NCBI RefSeq assembly: GCF_007859075.1
Contig: NZ_VOAK01000025.1
Span: forward strand, 1 to 64,000
Reading direction: 5' to 3'
Source of the DNA: Gemmobacter aquaticus
GTDB lineage: Bacteria > Pseudomonadota > Alphaproteobacteria > Rhodobacterales > Rhodobacteraceae
Length of the DNA stretch: 64,000 bases
Shown here: positions 55,213 to 64,000 of the stretch, piece after piece
How the letters are laid out: every line of letters starts with the position of its first letter
Position numbering within the stretch: the first letter of the stretch is position 1
Program-made: the position numbers and the translations under genes
Notes under the pieces: model-generated
Database searches by the model: none
What the model was told of the DNA's origin: nothing
The model's input: the letters and a program-made list of their open reading frames with translations, nothing else

Positions 55213-56064
55213 ATGGCGAAAAAGATCACTTACCTTGGGGCGCTGGCCTTCGGTGCGGCGCTTCTGGCGTCTCCGCTTGCTGCGCAGGATGCGCCGACCG
55301 CTGATACGGTCGTGGCGACGGTGAACGGCACCAGCATCACCCTGGGCGAGATGATCGCGACCCGCGCGACCCTGCCCGAGCAGTACAAGCAGCTGCCCGA
55401 TGACGTGCTGTTCAAGGGCATTCTTGACCAACTGGTGCAGCAGACGCTGCTTTCCCAGAAGGTCGAGCCGAACCTGACCAAGAGCCAGCTGACCCGACTG
55501 GCGAATGAGCGCCGCTCGGCCGTATCGGCGATTGCAATCGACGACATCCTGAAGGTCGCGGTCAACGACCAGACCCTGCAGGCCGCCTATGATGCCGCCT
55601 ACAAGGACTTCAAGCCGGGCACCGAATACCACGCGGCCCATATCCTTGTGGACAGCGAAGAGAAGGCCGCAGAGATCAAGGCGCAGATCGAGGGCGGTCT
55701 GGCCTTTGCCGATGCGGCCAAGACCCATGGCACCGATGGCACCGCAGCCTCGGGCGGTGATCTGGGCTGGTTCGGGACGGGCATGATGGTCAAGCCGTTC
55801 GAGGACGCCGTGACCTCGATGAAGGCCGGTGAGCTGAAGGGCCCGGTCAAGACCGACTTCGGCTGGCACCTCATTCAGCTGATCGAGACCCGCCCGGCAG
55901 CCGCCCCCACGCTGGACGATGTGCGCGATGAGCTTGCGGCAGAACTTGAGCAGAAGGCCGTTGCGGCCGAGATCGAGAGCCTGACTGCCGCCGCAAAGGT
56001 CGAGAAGCCCGGCGAGGGGATTGACCCGGCGGTGCTGAAGGACGAAACCCTTCTGGACAAGTGA
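55213..56064 (+). CDS. Periplasmic parvulin-type peptidyl-prolyl isomerase
   Basis: A 283-residue periplasmic folding factor: signal peptide MAKKITYLGALAFGAALLASPLAAQ, N-terminal helical chaperone region, and a parvulin domain (about 130-225) with AAHILVDSEEKAAEIKAQI, ASGGDLGWFGTGMMVKPFE and VKTDFGWHLIQL. ATG 55213 has GGAG 9 nt upstream. Related to SurA/PrsA-type isomerases. Cotranscribed with argJ, 21 bp downstream. Confidence 0.93.
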   Translation: MAKKITYLGALAFGAALLASPLAAQDAPTADTVVATVNGTSITLGEMIATRATLPEQYKQLPDDVLFKGILDQLVQQTLLSQKVEPNLTKSQLTRLANERRSAVSAIAIDDILKVAVNDQTLQAAYDAAYKDFKPGTEYHAAHILVDSEEKAAEIKAQIEGGLAFADAAKTHGTDGTAASGGDLGWFGTGMMVKPFEDAVTSMKAGELKGPVKTDFGWHLIQLIETRPAAAPTLDDVRDELAAELEQKAVAAEIESLTAAAKVEKPGEGIDPAVLKDETLLDK

Positions 56065-56085
56065 TCCCGCGAAAGGGGCAAGGAC

Positions 56086-57441
56086 ATGGCCAAGACCGAC
56101 TGGAAAGCCGAAGCGAAGTCGCTGAAGAAAAAGCTGAAGAAAAAGGTCGAAGAGCTGACCCATCAGCTTGACCAGTTCCGAGGCGCCCCGGCGCCCGCGA
56201 AGGCTGCCAAACCGGTCTCACCCCTTGCCCCTGCCGCCTTCCCGGTTCTTCCGGTGATCAAGGGCGCCGCCTTCGCCGCCATCGGCGCGGGCATCAAATA
56301 TCAGAACCGTCGCGACGTGATGCTGGTCAGCCTTTGTCCCGGCACGACAATCGCGGGCGTCTTCACCCGCTCGACCACCCGCTCGGGCTGCGTGCGTGAT
56401 TGCCAGGAAAAGCTCTCCCTGAAAGCGCCAGCCGGTGCTGGCGCGGCCATCGTGGTGAACTCGGGCAATTCCAACGCGTTTACCGGCAAGGTTGGCGACA
56501 GGGCCGTGGCCGAGGTGACGGGTGCCGCAGCCGCCGCTCTTGGCATCCCCGCGGACCGCGTCTTTTCCTCGTCGACCGGGGTGATCGGTGAGCCGCTTCC
56601 CTATGAGAAAATCACCGCAGTGCTTCCGGCGCTGGTTGCCGATCTGAAGGAACAGTCGATCCAGATGGCTGCCGAGGCGATCATGACGACCGATACCTTC
56701 CCCAAGGGTGCCAGCGCCGTGATCGAGGGCGAGGGTGGGGCCATCCATATCTCTGGTATCGCCAAGGGCTCGGGCATGATCGCTCCTGATATGGCGACGA
56801 TGCTGGTCTATATCTTCACCGACGCCAAGATCAGCGCGGCCAATCTGCAGAAGATGGTCGCGCGCCACACCGAGGCGACCTTCAACTCGATCACCGTTGA
56901 CAGCGATACCTCCACTTCGGACACGCTGCTGATCGCCGCGACAGGCCAGAGCCCGGCGGCCGAGATCAAGACGGGTGCCGTGGCCAAGGCATTCGAGGCC
57001 GCCCTGCACGACGTCATGCTGAACCTTGCCCATCAGGTGGTAAAGGATGGTGAAGGCGCCACCAAGTTCGTTGAGGTGCGTGTGACGGGCGCGGCCAGCG
57101 ATGCCGACGCCGCCCGTGTCGCCCGCGCCATCGCCGACAGCCCTCTGGTCAAGACTGCCGTTGCCGGCGAGGACCCGAACTGGGGCCGTATTGTCGCGGC
57201 CATTGGCAAATCCGGCGCAGAAGCCGATCGCGACAAGCTGCGCATCAGCTTTGGCGACATCATCGTTGCCGAAAAAGGCTGGAAGGCCAAGTCCTACACC
57301 GAGGAGGCTGGCGCTGCCTATATGAAGGGGCAAGAGCTTGTGATCTCTGTCGATCTGGGACTGGGACGTGGCAAGCGCACGATCTGGACCTGCGACCTGA
57401 CCAGCCGCTATATCGAGATCAACGCGGACTATCGCTCCTGA
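56086..57441 (+). CDS. argJ: Bifunctional glutamate N-acetyltransferase/ornithine acetyltransferase with N-terminal extension
   Basis: A 451-residue ArgJ that recycles the acetyl group in arginine synthesis. The autocleavage site is ATML with Thr238 as new N-terminal nucleophile (MIAPDMATMLVYIFTD); GNSNAFTG and ITVDSDTSTSDT are also conserved. The first ~48 residues (KAEAKSLKKKLKKKVEELTH, then a Pro/Ala linker) are an added lysine-rich helix before the family start FPVLPVIKG. The extension is odd for ArgJ. It follows the isomerase by 21 bp. Confidence 0.95.
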   Translation: MAKTDWKAEAKSLKKKLKKKVEELTHQLDQFRGAPAPAKAAKPVSPLAPAAFPVLPVIKGAAFAAIGAGIKYQNRRDVMLVSLCPGTTIAGVFTRSTTRSGCVRDCQEKLSLKAPAGAGAAIVVNSGNSNAFTGKVGDRAVAEVTGAAAAALGIPADRVFSSSTGVIGEPLPYEKITAVLPALVADLKEQSIQMAAEAIMTTDTFPKGASAVIEGEGGAIHISGIAKGSGMIAPDMATMLVYIFTDAKISAANLQKMVARHTEATFNSITVDSDTSTSDTLLIAATGQSPAAEIKTGAVAKAFEAALHDVMLNLAHQVVKDGEGATKFVEVRVTGAASDADAARVARAIADSPLVKTAVAGEDPNWGRIVAAIGKSGAEADRDKLRISFGDIIVAEKGWKAKSYTEEAGAAYMKGQELVISVDLGLGRGKRTIWTCDLTSRYIEINADYRS

Positions 57442-57446
57442 TCTTC

Positions 57447-57490
57447 TTCTTTTCTCAAATATCCCGGGGGTCCGGGGGCAGGGCCCCCGG
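57447..57490 (+). repeat. Intergenic repeat copy 2 with terminator-like hairpin
   Basis: TTTCTCAAATATCCCGGGGG (57451-57470) repeats the core seen at 48874-48902. It is followed by CCGGGGGC (57472-57479) / GCCCCCGG (57483-57490), an 8-bp stem with a 3-nt loop, between argJ and mutT. The hairpin may terminate argJ. Confidence 0.55.
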
Positions 57491-57517
57491 CGCCTCCGGC
57501 CTAGCGGAACCCATCCG

Positions 57518-57916
57518 ATGAAGCTACTTCTTGTCGCCGCTGTCGCGCTGATCGATGCCGATGGCCGTGTTCTTCTGGCCCAGCGTCCCGAAGGTAAGTC
57601 GCTTGCCGGTCTATGGGAGTTTCCGGGCGGCAAGGTCGAGCCGGGCGAATCCCCCGAAGCCTGCCTGATCCGCGAGTTGAAGGAAGAGCTTGGCATCGAC
57701 ACCTGGAAAAGCTGTCTTGCGCCCCTGACCTTTGCCAGTCACGCCTATGAGGACTTCCATCTGCTGATGCCGCTTTTCGCCTGCCGCCGGTGGGAAGGGA
57801 TCCCGATGGGGCAGGAAGGACAGAGAATCGCTTGGGTGCGCGCTGACCGCCTGACGGACTATCCGATGCCCCCGGCCGACATTCCGCTGCTGCCGATCCT
57901 GCGCGATTGGCTTTGA
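57518..57916 (+). CDS. mutT: Nudix hydrolase, MutT-type 8-oxo-dGTP diphosphatase
   Basis: A 132-residue Nudix protein. The Nudix box GKVEPGESPEACLIRELKEE continuing to LGI is intact, and AVALIDADGRVLLAQRPEGK and LWEFPGG are the MutT opening. It would hydrolyse 8-oxo-dGTP to prevent transversions. A weak stem GGGCAA/TTGCCC at 57919-57936 follows the stop. Confidence 0.93.
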   Translation: MKLLLVAAVALIDADGRVLLAQRPEGKSLAGLWEFPGGKVEPGESPEACLIRELKEELGIDTWKSCLAPLTFASHAYEDFHLLMPLFACRRWEGIPMGQEGQRIAWVRADRLTDYPMPPADIPLLPILRDWL

Positions 57917-58022
57917 TCGGGCAACAATATTTGCCCTGAAGCTGTACCGGCCAAAGAATTTCGATTGATTTCAACTTCAGGTTAGGCATTCTTCAGTCAC
58001 GGATGCGCGATTGGGGGGAGAC

Positions 58023-58160
58023 ATGCTGCGTACCATTTCACTGAGTTCCTGCATTTCGGTGCAGGGGATCGTCGTCGGCAAGACGCATGACGGCAAGCTG
58101 CTGGTTCGGGTAGATGACAAGACGTTCGTCGGCTATCCGGTCAGCGCCGCGCACGGCTGA
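58023..58160 (+). CDS. 45-residue conserved-looking small protein
   Basis: ATG 58023 is preceded by GGGGGGAG at ideal spacing and opens a 45-codon frame to TGA 58158-58160. MLRTISLSSCISVQGIVVGK, then THDGKLLVRVDDKTFVGYPV, forms a pattern of short beta strands with a G-K/D-G turn, like a small barrel fragment. It has no membrane segment. A strong terminator follows 24 bp after the stop, making this an independent unit. Function unknown; not recognised. Confidence 0.72.
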   Translation: MLRTISLSSCISVQGIVVGKTHDGKLLVRVDDKTFVGYPVSAAHG

Positions 58161-58183
58161 CTCCGGATCGCGATTTCAGGGCT

Positions 58184-58216
58184 GAAAGGCGCCGGGTGGA
58201 AACCCCGGCGCCTTTC
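58184..58216 (+). terminator. Terminator after the 45-residue gene
   Basis: GAAAGGCGCCGGG (58184-58196) and CCCGGCGCCTTTC (58204-58216) form a perfect 13-bp stem with a 7-nt loop, followed by CATTTTG. A strong intrinsic terminator. Confidence 0.85.
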
Positions 58217-58240
58217 CATTTTGGGGCCCGTTGGATTGGC

Positions 58241-58294
58241 ATGGCCGAAACGGAAAAGGCCGGGCAATTGCCCGGCCTTTTCCGTTTCGGCCAT
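58241..58294. terminator. 54-bp perfect palindrome ending the infB operon
   Basis: Bases 58241-58267 and 58268-58294 are exact reverse complements: 27-bp arms, no spacer, centred on GGGCAATTGCCC. Each arm carries a GGAAAAGG/CCTTTTCC block, so either strand gives a stem with a U-rich outer segment. It begins 8 bp after the infB stop on the minus strand and 24 bp after the terminator of the small gene, so it probably acts on both. Confidence 0.8.
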
Positions 58295-58301
58295 CGCGGG
58301 A

Positions 58302-60920
58302 TCAGGCCAGCTTGCGCTGAACCTCCTCACGCTCGAAGATCTCGATGACATCGCCTGCACGGACGTCTTCATAACGCTCGAAGGCCATGCCACATTCCTG
58401 ACCGGACTGCACTTCCTTGACCTCGTCCTTGAAGCGCTTGAGCGTCTTGAGCGTGCCTTCGTGGATAACCACGTTGTCGCGCAGCAGACGCACGCCGGCC
58501 GAACGCCGCGCCACACCTTCGGTGACCAGACAGCCCGCGACGTTGCCGACTCCGGTAATGCGGAAGACCTCCTGGATCTTCGCATAGCCGATGAAGTTTT
58601 CGCGCACTTCGGCTTTCAACAGGCCCGAGGCCGCCGACTTGATGTCATCGATCAGGTCGTAGATGATCGAATAATAGCGCAGTTCGACGCCCTTTTGCTG
58701 GGCTGCGTTGCGCGCAGTCGCATTTGCGCGGACGTTGAAGCCGATGATCGGTGCGCCAGAAGCCTCGGCCAGACCCACATCGGAATCGGTGATCGCGCCG
58801 ACGCCATAGTGCAGCACGCGCACTCGGACTTCGTCGTTTCCGATCTTCTCCAGCGCCTGCACGATCGCTTCGGCCGAACCCTGCACGTCGGCTTTCACCA
58901 GAACGGGCAGTTCCGACACGCTCTGGTCGGCCTTGGCCTTGGCCATCAGCTGTTCCAGCGTCGTCGCGGCACCGGCTGCGGCGCGCTTGTCCTTGGCGGC
59001 CTTCTCGCGGTAGTCCGCGATCTCGCGTGCCTGCGCTTCGGTATCAACCACGTTCAGCACGTCGCCGGCCTGCGGGGCGCCATTGAGGCCCAGCACTTCG
59101 ACCGGAACCGACGGACCGGCCTCGTCAACGCGGTCGCCCTTGTCGTTGATCAGCGCGCGGACCTTGCCCCACTGTTCGCCCACGACAAAGATGTCGCCGC
59201 GCTTCAGCGTGCCGTTTTGAACCAGAACCGTCGCCACCGGACCACGGCCCACATCGAGCTTGGCTTCGATCACGGCGCCCGAGGCTGCCCGGTTCGGGTT
59301 TGCCTTCAGTTCCAGAATCTCGGCTTGCAGCGCGATTGCATCGAGCAGATCGCCCAGCCCTTTGCCGGTCTTGGCCGAAACCTCCACGTCCTGCACGTCG
59401 CCCGACATCGCCTCGACAACGACTTCGTGCTGCAGCAGATCGGTTCGCACCTTCTGCGGATTCGCATCGGGCTTGTCGCACTTGTTGATCGCCACGATCA
59501 TCGGAACCTTGGCGGCCTTGGCGTGGTTGATCGCCTCGATCGTCTGCGGCATCACGGCGTCATCGGCAGCAACCACCAGCACAACGATATCCGTCACCTG
59601 CGCGCCGCGGGCGCGCATCGAGGTGAAGGCCGCGTGGCCGGGTGTGTCGAGGAAGGTGACAAGGCTGCCATTCGGCGTGGTCACCTGATAGGCACCGATA
59701 TGCTGGGTGATGCCACCGGCCTCGCCCGAGACGACGTTCGCCTTGCGGATCGCATCCAGCAGCGAGGTCTTGCCGTGGTCGACGTGGCCCATGATCGTCA
59801 CGATCGGCGGACGCGACTGCAGATCCTCGGCCTTGTCCTCGACGGTGTCGATCACCTGCTCGACGTCGGCGTCCGAGACGCGGACGGCGCGGTGGCCGAA
59901 CTCTTCGATGATCAGCTCTGCCGTGTCGGCGTCGATGGTCTGGTTCATGTTGACCAGCATGCCCATCTTCATCAGGGCCTTCACGACGTCGGCTGCGCGT
60001 TCCGCCATGCGGTTCGCCAGTTCAGACACCACGATGGTCTCGGGCAGTTGCACGTCACGGGCCTGCTTTTCAGCCTTCTGGCCGAAGCCGAGCGCCTTGT
60101 TGCGGGCCTTTTCCTGTTTGCGCTTCATCGAGGCGAGCGAGCGAGTGCGCCCGCCTTCGCCATCAAGCGCTGCGGTCAGGGTCAACTTGCCAGAGCGGCG
60201 GCCATCCTCACCCTTGCTCTTAGAGGCACGCTCGCGTTCGCGCTCTTCGCGTTCGCGGTCGGTCTTGCGCGGGCTGGAGGTGGCAGCGCCGGTCTTGGCA
60301 CCCCCGCCACGGGTTTCTTCGCCGGCAGCGGGTGCCGGTGCAGCCGCAGGGGCATCTTTTGCCTTGGGCGCCGCAGCGGCAGCGGCTTGACGGGCCTCTT
60401 CCTGCTCACGCTGGGTTTGGGCGCGCGACTTGGTGCCAAGGATATCGGCCTTGCGCTGCGCGGCGGCTGCGACCTTGGCCTCAGCCTCGGCGCGGGCCAG
60501 ACGCTCTTCCTCTTCGGCCTTGGCGCGCAGGGCGGCCTCGCGGGCGCGCTCCTCACGTTCCTTGGCCTCGATCTCGTCGCGGCGACGCTGGCGATCTTCC
60601 TCGCGCTGGCGCTCTTCCTCGGCGCGGCGGGCGGTATCTTCGGCCTCGCGTGCCTTGGCAGCCTTCAGCGCAGCGAGACGGCGTTCCATCTCGGCGTCAG
60701 AGATCCCGGCGGGACGCTTGGACGGGTCGCCCAGATGCGGCGCGCCCGATGCGCCAGCCGCCCCCGGAGCACCCGCCTTGGGCACCACGACGCGCTTGCG
60801 CTTGGTTTCCACCACCACCGTATTGGTGCGGCCGTGGGAGAAGCTCTGCTTCACCTGACCAGGGCGCTTGCCTGCGCCACCACCAAGCCCGAGGGGTTTT
60901 TTGCCGTCTGTATCGCTCAT
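58302..60920 (-). CDS. infB: Translation initiation factor IF-2
   Basis: An 872-residue initiation factor. A long charged, coiled N-terminal region ([20 protein letters not shown]) precedes the IF2_N helix region and the GTPase domain ([62 protein letters not shown]) and ends EVQRKLA. ATG 60920 overlaps the ylxR-like stop (ATGA). Last gene of rimP-nusA-ylxR-infB. Confidence 0.98.
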   Translation of the reverse strand: MSDTDGKKPLGLGGGAGKRPGQVKQSFSHGRTNTVVVETKRKRVVVPKAGAPGAAGASGAPHLGDPSKRPAGISDAEMERRLAALKAAKAREAEDTARRAEEERQREEDRQRRRDEIEAKEREERAREAALRAKAEEEERLARAEAEAKVAAAAQRKADILGTKSRAQTQREQEEARQAAAAAAPKAKDAPAAAPAPAAGEETRGGGAKTGAATSSPRKTDREREERERERASKSKGEDGRRSGKLTLTAALDGEGGRTRSLASMKRKQEKARNKALGFGQKAEKQARDVQLPETIVVSELANRMAERAADVVKALMKMGMLVNMNQTIDADTAELIIEEFGHRAVRVSDADVEQVIDTVEDKAEDLQSRPPIVTIMGHVDHGKTSLLDAIRKANVVSGEAGGITQHIGAYQVTTPNGSLVTFLDTPGHAAFTSMRARGAQVTDIVVLVVAADDAVMPQTIEAINHAKAAKVPMIVAINKCDKPDANPQKVRTDLLQHEVVVEAMSGDVQDVEVSAKTGKGLGDLLDAIALQAEILELKANPNRAASGAVIEAKLDVGRGPVATVLVQNGTLKRGDIFVVGEQWGKVRALINDKGDRVDEAGPSVPVEVLGLNGAPQAGDVLNVVDTEAQAREIADYREKAAKDKRAAAGAATTLEQLMAKAKADQSVSELPVLVKADVQGSAEAIVQALEKIGNDEVRVRVLHYGVGAITDSDVGLAEASGAPIIGFNVRANATARNAAQQKGVELRYYSIIYDLIDDIKSAASGLLKAEVRENFIGYAKIQEVFRITGVGNVAGCLVTEGVARRSAGVRLLRDNVVIHEGTLKTLKRFKDEVKEVQSGQECGMAFERYEDVRAGDVIEIFEREEVQRKLA

Positions 60921-61561
60921 GCCGTCTTCGTATCCTCTCCGGCGGTCTCGCCGCCGTCATGCTGGCCTGCTCCACCCCGGAGCCCGGCAAGCCTTGCCGC
61001 TTCCTCTACAACACGGTTGCTGAGTCCACCAGCCGCAAGCGCGCCGTGTATGGCATGTTCACGCCCGAATGCCAAACCGATTTCCTGTGCGGTCAGGCAG
61101 CCGATGAACAGCCCCGTCTTCTCGGGCGGGCGCAGCTTGGATTTGCCGCGTTCCGACCCGTCACTGGCCTGGATCAGCACGGTTGCCGTGCCGTTCACCA
61201 GCCAGTCTTTCACCTTCTCGTATCCTGTCACCGCAAGGCCTGCCTTGCGGGTCAGACTGATCAGTTCCACCACCCGCCGTGCCAGCATCCCCTCAATCAG
61301 GTCAGCCAGCTCGGCAGGTGTCGTCACCTTGGTGCGCGCGGCGCGCGAGAACAGCCCCTTCGCCGCAGCGCGGTCCAGTGCCTCGCGCGTCGAGGTCACC
61401 CAGAACCCGCGACCCGGCAGGCGGCCCAGAACATCGGGCACAACCTGACCGTCCGGCCCGGCGACAAAGCGGATCAGCCCGGCCTTCGGCCCGACCTCGC
61501 CCGAAACGATGCAACGTCGTTCCGGGCCTTCGCCTGTCTCCTTTTGGCCGCCGCGAGTCAT
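60917..61561 (-). CDS. YlxR-L7Ae-type RNA-binding protein
   Basis: A 214-residue two-domain protein: N-terminal YlxR/DUF448 domain ([36 protein letters not shown]) and a C-terminal L7Ae-like domain ([38 protein letters not shown]). The fused form is usual in alphaproteobacteria. It lies between nusA (14-bp gap) and infB (4-bp overlap). Likely RNA-binding in transcription/translation coupling; exact role unknown. Confidence 0.92.
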   Translation of the reverse strand: MTRGGQKETGEGPERRCIVSGEVGPKAGLIRFVAGPDGQVVPDVLGRLPGRGFWVTSTREALDRAAAKGLFSRAARTKVTTPAELADLIEGMLARRVVELISLTRKAGLAVTGYEKVKDWLVNGTATVLIQASDGSERGKSKLRPPEKTGLFIGCLTAQEIGLAFGREHAIHGALAAGGLSNRVVEEAARLAGLRGGAGQHDGGETAGEDTKTA

Positions 61562-61575
61562 GGAAACCCCGAGGC

Positions 61576-63189
61576 TCAGGCCTCGGCCTCCTCGTCGGTG
61601 CCTTCTTCCTCTTCGCCTGCGGCCTCAAGCTCGGTCGGGTCAACCCAGCCCAGCATGACGCGGGCGGTCATCACAAGGTTCTGCGCCTCTTCCAGCGAGA
61701 CGTCGAACTTTTCAAGGATGCCTTCGTCCTTCTTGCGCTGGCCGTTCTCGGTCGTCCAGCCGCCGGCAAGCTCCCAGTCGGCGCAGGTCGCAAAGTCTTC
61801 CAGCGTCTTGATGCCGTCCTTGGCCAGCGCCTCGATCATCTGGGGCGTCAGCCCTTCGAAGTTGAACAGGCTGTCATCGACGCCCAGTTCGCGCGCGGTT
61901 TCAATCGCCTTGCGGTTCTGCTCTTCGATGAAGTCGCGCGCACGGGCCTGCAGCTCCTCGGCGGTGCCTTCGTCGAAGCCATCGATCGACAACAGCTCTT
62001 CCTGATCGACGTAGGCCACTTCCTCGAGGTTGGTGAACCCTTCGGCGACCAGAAGTTGCGCCATCATCTCGTCGATGTCGAGCGTGTCCATGAACAGCTT
62101 GGTGCGTTCGGCAAACTCGGCCTGACGGCGCTGGCTTTCCTCGGCTTCGGTCATGATGTCGATGTCGAGCGCGGTAAGCTGGCTGGCCAGACGCACGTTC
62201 TGGCCGCGACGGCCGATCGCCAGTGACAGTTGCTCGTCCGGAACGACGACCTCGATCTTGCCGGCCTCTTCGTCGAACACCACTTTCGACACTTCGGCCG
62301 GTTGCAGCGCGTTCACGAGGAAGGTCGCCGTATCGGCGTTCCACGGAATGATGTCGATCTTTTCGCCCTGAAGTTCGTTCACCACGGCCTGCACGCGGCT
62401 GCCGCGCATACCGACGCAGGCGCCCACGGGGTCGATGGAGTTGTCGTAGCTGATCACGGCGATCTTGGCGCGGCTGCCCGGATCGCGGGCCACGGCCTTG
62501 ATCTCGATGATGCCGTCATAGATTTCCGGCACTTCCATCTTGAACAGCTCGGCCATGAACTGCGGGTCGGTGCGTGACAGGAAGACCTGCGGGCCACGAG
62601 TCTCGCGGCGCACGTCCTTGACATAGCAGCGGATACGGTCGTTCGGACGATAGCTTTCGCGGCCGATCTTTTCGTTGCGACGCAGGATGCCTTCGCCCCG
62701 GCCGATATCGACGATCAGATTGCCGTATTCCTCGCGCTTGACCACGCCATTGATGATGGTGCCCTTGCGGTCCTTGAACTCTTCGAACTGGCGGTCACGC
62801 TCGGCCTCGCGCACCTTTTGCAGGATCACCTGCTTGGCCGATTGCGCGGCGATGCGGCCCAGATCGACCGGGGGAACCTCGTCCACCACCTCGTCGCCGA
62901 TCTGCGGGTCGGCCAGATAGGATTTTGCCTGACGGACCGTCAGCTGGGCGTGATGGTTCTCGAATTCTTCGTCTGCGACCACGGTGCGGACGCGGGCAAA
63001 GGTGGCGCGACCCGTCTTGCGGTCGATCTTGACGCGGATATCAAGCTCGGTGCCGTAGCGCGACTTGGCGGCCCGGGCGAGGCTTTCCTCCATCGCCTGG
63101 ATGACCAGGTCCGGGTCGATCATCTTTTCCCGCGCAACCGCTTCGGCGGTTTGCAGCAGTTCCAGCTGGTTCGCAGACGTAATCGCCAT
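61576..63189 (-). CDS. nusA: Transcription termination/antitermination factor NusA
   Basis: A 537-residue factor with the N-terminal RNAP-binding domain (LVIQAMEESLARAAKSRYG), S1 domain (NGVVKREEYGNLIVDIGRG), two KH domains (VGACVGMRGSRVQAVVNELQ, LAIGRRGQNVRLASQLTALD) and two C-terminal helix-hairpin-helix repeats (NLEEVAYVDQEELLSIDGFD, and one ending ADWELAGGWT), with an acidic tail. Start ATG 63189 fits the family. It follows rimP by 18 bp. Confidence 0.97.
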   Translation of the reverse strand: MAITSANQLELLQTAEAVAREKMIDPDLVIQAMEESLARAAKSRYGTELDIRVKIDRKTGRATFARVRTVVADEEFENHHAQLTVRQAKSYLADPQIGDEVVDEVPPVDLGRIAAQSAKQVILQKVREAERDRQFEEFKDRKGTIINGVVKREEYGNLIVDIGRGEGILRRNEKIGRESYRPNDRIRCYVKDVRRETRGPQVFLSRTDPQFMAELFKMEVPEIYDGIIEIKAVARDPGSRAKIAVISYDNSIDPVGACVGMRGSRVQAVVNELQGEKIDIIPWNADTATFLVNALQPAEVSKVVFDEEAGKIEVVVPDEQLSLAIGRRGQNVRLASQLTALDIDIMTEAEESQRRQAEFAERTKLFMDTLDIDEMMAQLLVAEGFTNLEEVAYVDQEELLSIDGFDEGTAEELQARARDFIEEQNRKAIETARELGVDDSLFNFEGLTPQMIEALAKDGIKTLEDFATCADWELAGGWTTENGQRKKDEGILEKFDVSLEEAQNLVMTARVMLGWVDPTELEAAGEEEEGTDEEAEA

Positions 63190-63207
63190 GATGTCCTCTT
63201 GGCCTCT

Positions 63208-63819
63208 TCAGTGTTTCGTCGCGGGGGCGTCGAGGTCTTCGTCCTCGTCGCCTTCGGTTTCCTCGATCTCGTCGAACTTCGTCTCGTCGATGACGCCGGC
63301 TTCCTTGCGCTGGCGCAGCACCTCGGCGATCAGCTCGTCAGTCAGCAAGAGCTTGGCGTCCGACAGCCAGTCGAACTTCAGCCCGATGGTCAGAGTCTCG
63401 CCACCTTCCTCGATCTCGATCAGAACCTCGTCGCCCTCGGTTCCTTGCAGGATTCCCTTGAAGCGGCGGCGGCCGTCGATCAGTTCGGTGGTTTCAAGAC
63501 GTGCCTCATACTCGACCCACATGTCGAAATCCTTCAGCCGCGTCAGCGGCCGGTCGATGCCGGGAGAGGAGACTTCGAGGATGTAGTTGTCCTCGATCGG
63601 GTCTTCAACATCCAGCACCGCGGAAATCGCGGTCGAGCAGGTGGCGCATTCGTCAACCTCGATCCCGCCCTCGGGGCGGTCCACCATGATCTGCAGCGTG
63701 CGCGTCTTGCCGCCCATCAGGCGGATGCGCACCAGTTCAAACCCCAACCCCTCGATGACGGGCGAGATGATGTCGGCGAGGCGCCGGTCGATGGCAGTCT
63801 TGGCGATGAGATCGGTCAT
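63208..63819 (-). CDS. rimP: Ribosome maturation factor RimP
   Basis: A 203-residue protein for 30S maturation. [39 protein letters not shown] and [20 protein letters not shown] are the RimP signatures; the C-terminus is longer and acidic ([20 protein letters not shown]). ATG 63819 gives the normal N-terminus; ATG 63828 is in frame. It opens the nusA operon and sits just after a terminator-like hairpin. Confidence 0.95.
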   Translation of the reverse strand: MTDLIAKTAIDRRLADIISPVIEGLGFELVRIRLMGGKTRTLQIMVDRPEGGIEVDECATCSTAISAVLDVEDPIEDNYILEVSSPGIDRPLTRLKDFDMWVEYEARLETTELIDGRRRFKGILQGTEGDEVLIEIEEGGETLTIGLKFDWLSDAKLLLTDELIAEVLRQRKEAGVIDETKFDEIEETEGDEDEDLDAPATKH

Positions 63820-63834
63820 GCCTTGCATCCAAAA

Positions 63835-63861
63835 CAAAAAAGCGGGCTCACACGGCCCGCT
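63835..63861 (-). terminator. Terminator or attenuator immediately upstream of rimP
   Basis: On the minus strand AGCGGGC and GCCCGCT (63841-63847, 63855-63861) form a 7-bp stem with a 7-nt loop followed by a run of six Us. It lies only about 16 nt before the rimP start. It either ends an upstream gene beyond the window or attenuates the rimP-nusA-infB transcript. Confidence 0.75.
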
Positions 63862-63956
63862 CGCATTCTTCGGTGGTCCGTCGGTTTGGACCCGACAGCG
63901 CCTGTGTTGAGAGGCGATATAGGGCAGTTCCCCCTTCATTGCAAGGACGAAAGCCA

Positions 63957-63984
63957 TGGCGCGCGCCGTGATGGGCGCGCGCCA
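63957..63984. repeat. GC-rich inverted repeat near the window end
   Basis: TGGCGCGCGCC (63957-63967) and GGCGCGCGCCA (63974-63984) form a perfect 11-bp repeat with a 6-nt loop. No gene is supported in 63862-64000; the repeat may belong to the 3' end of a gene outside the window. Confidence 0.5.
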
Positions 63985-64000
63985 GTGTCAGGTCAGACCG

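Noticed and set aside
58221-61448. 1075-codon plus-strand open frame opposite infB
   Set aside because: It covers infB, the ylxR-like gene and the 54-bp palindrome, has no recognisable domain and low-complexity Leu/Gly/Ala runs. It is an antisense shadow of codon bias.

Overview
The window is high-GC chromosomal DNA from an alphaproteobacterium, most likely a member of the Rhodobacteraceae (Rhodobacter/Paracoccus/Gemmobacter-like). This rests on gene content and synteny: a serC-serA operon behind a serC-type leader, rpmH-rnpA-yidD, secA next to a parvulin, argJ and mutT, rimP-nusA-ylxR-infB, and a five-gene urt operon. It also rests on Rhodobacterales-style intergenic GC-rich repeats. No insertion sequence, phage, CRISPR array or rRNA was seen; one tRNA (Arg-ACG) is present.

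Layout. 1-2.5 kb: the end of a sugar-acid operon (ketoglutarate-semialdehyde dehydrogenase end, dgoK, dgoA, SMP-30 lactonase) with every junction overlapping. 2.5-9.1 kb: the most unusual region. A stand-alone YcaO enzyme, an animal-type haem peroxidase and a 186-residue protein of unknown family form a tight plus-strand operon. It faces a SARP-like (winged helix + BTAD) regulator and an alpha-oxoamine synthase on the minus strand. The YcaO promoter region carries three heptamers spaced exactly 11 bp apart, the geometry used by SARP/OmpR-type regulators. 9.3-10.8 kb: small membrane or lipid-anchored proteins. 11-14 kb: serine biosynthesis. 14-16.9 kb: ribosomal/RNase P genes, a histidine kinase and the tRNA.

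17-34.4 kb: a surface-polysaccharide locus (Wzy polymerase, Wzz-like protein, Wzx flippase, initiating sugar transferase, several glycosyltransferases, polysaccharide deacetylase, AsnB-type amidotransferase, secreted hydrolase-like protein). Its end is a tightly overlapping cassette (GT2, VTT membrane protein, ceramide-glucosyltransferase-like GT21, LpxH-like phosphatase) that looks like glycolipid synthesis. 34.6-40 kb: mixed metabolic genes, including an orphan solute-binding protein, an iron-alcohol-dehydrogenase homologue with altered metal ligands, and purU behind a stable hairpin.

40-47 kb: the urea/short-chain amide ABC transporter urtABCDE with palindromic NtrC-like sites upstream, followed by an Rrf2 regulator with a cysteine cluster. 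47-48.8 kb: a clear cobalamin riboswitch drives a small DUF1636-like cysteine protein on the minus strand, divergent from a COG0523 (CobW-type) GTPase. 49-58 kb: radC, two envelope proteins, secA, parvulin, argJ with a lysine-rich N-terminal extension, and mutT. 58-64 kb: a 45-residue small protein, a 54-bp perfect palindrome, and the minus-strand rimP-nusA-ylxR-infB operon.

Gene starts were chosen by Shine-Dalgarno spacing, so many are shorter than the longest open frame. Family names come from motif recognition by eye, not from database searches.
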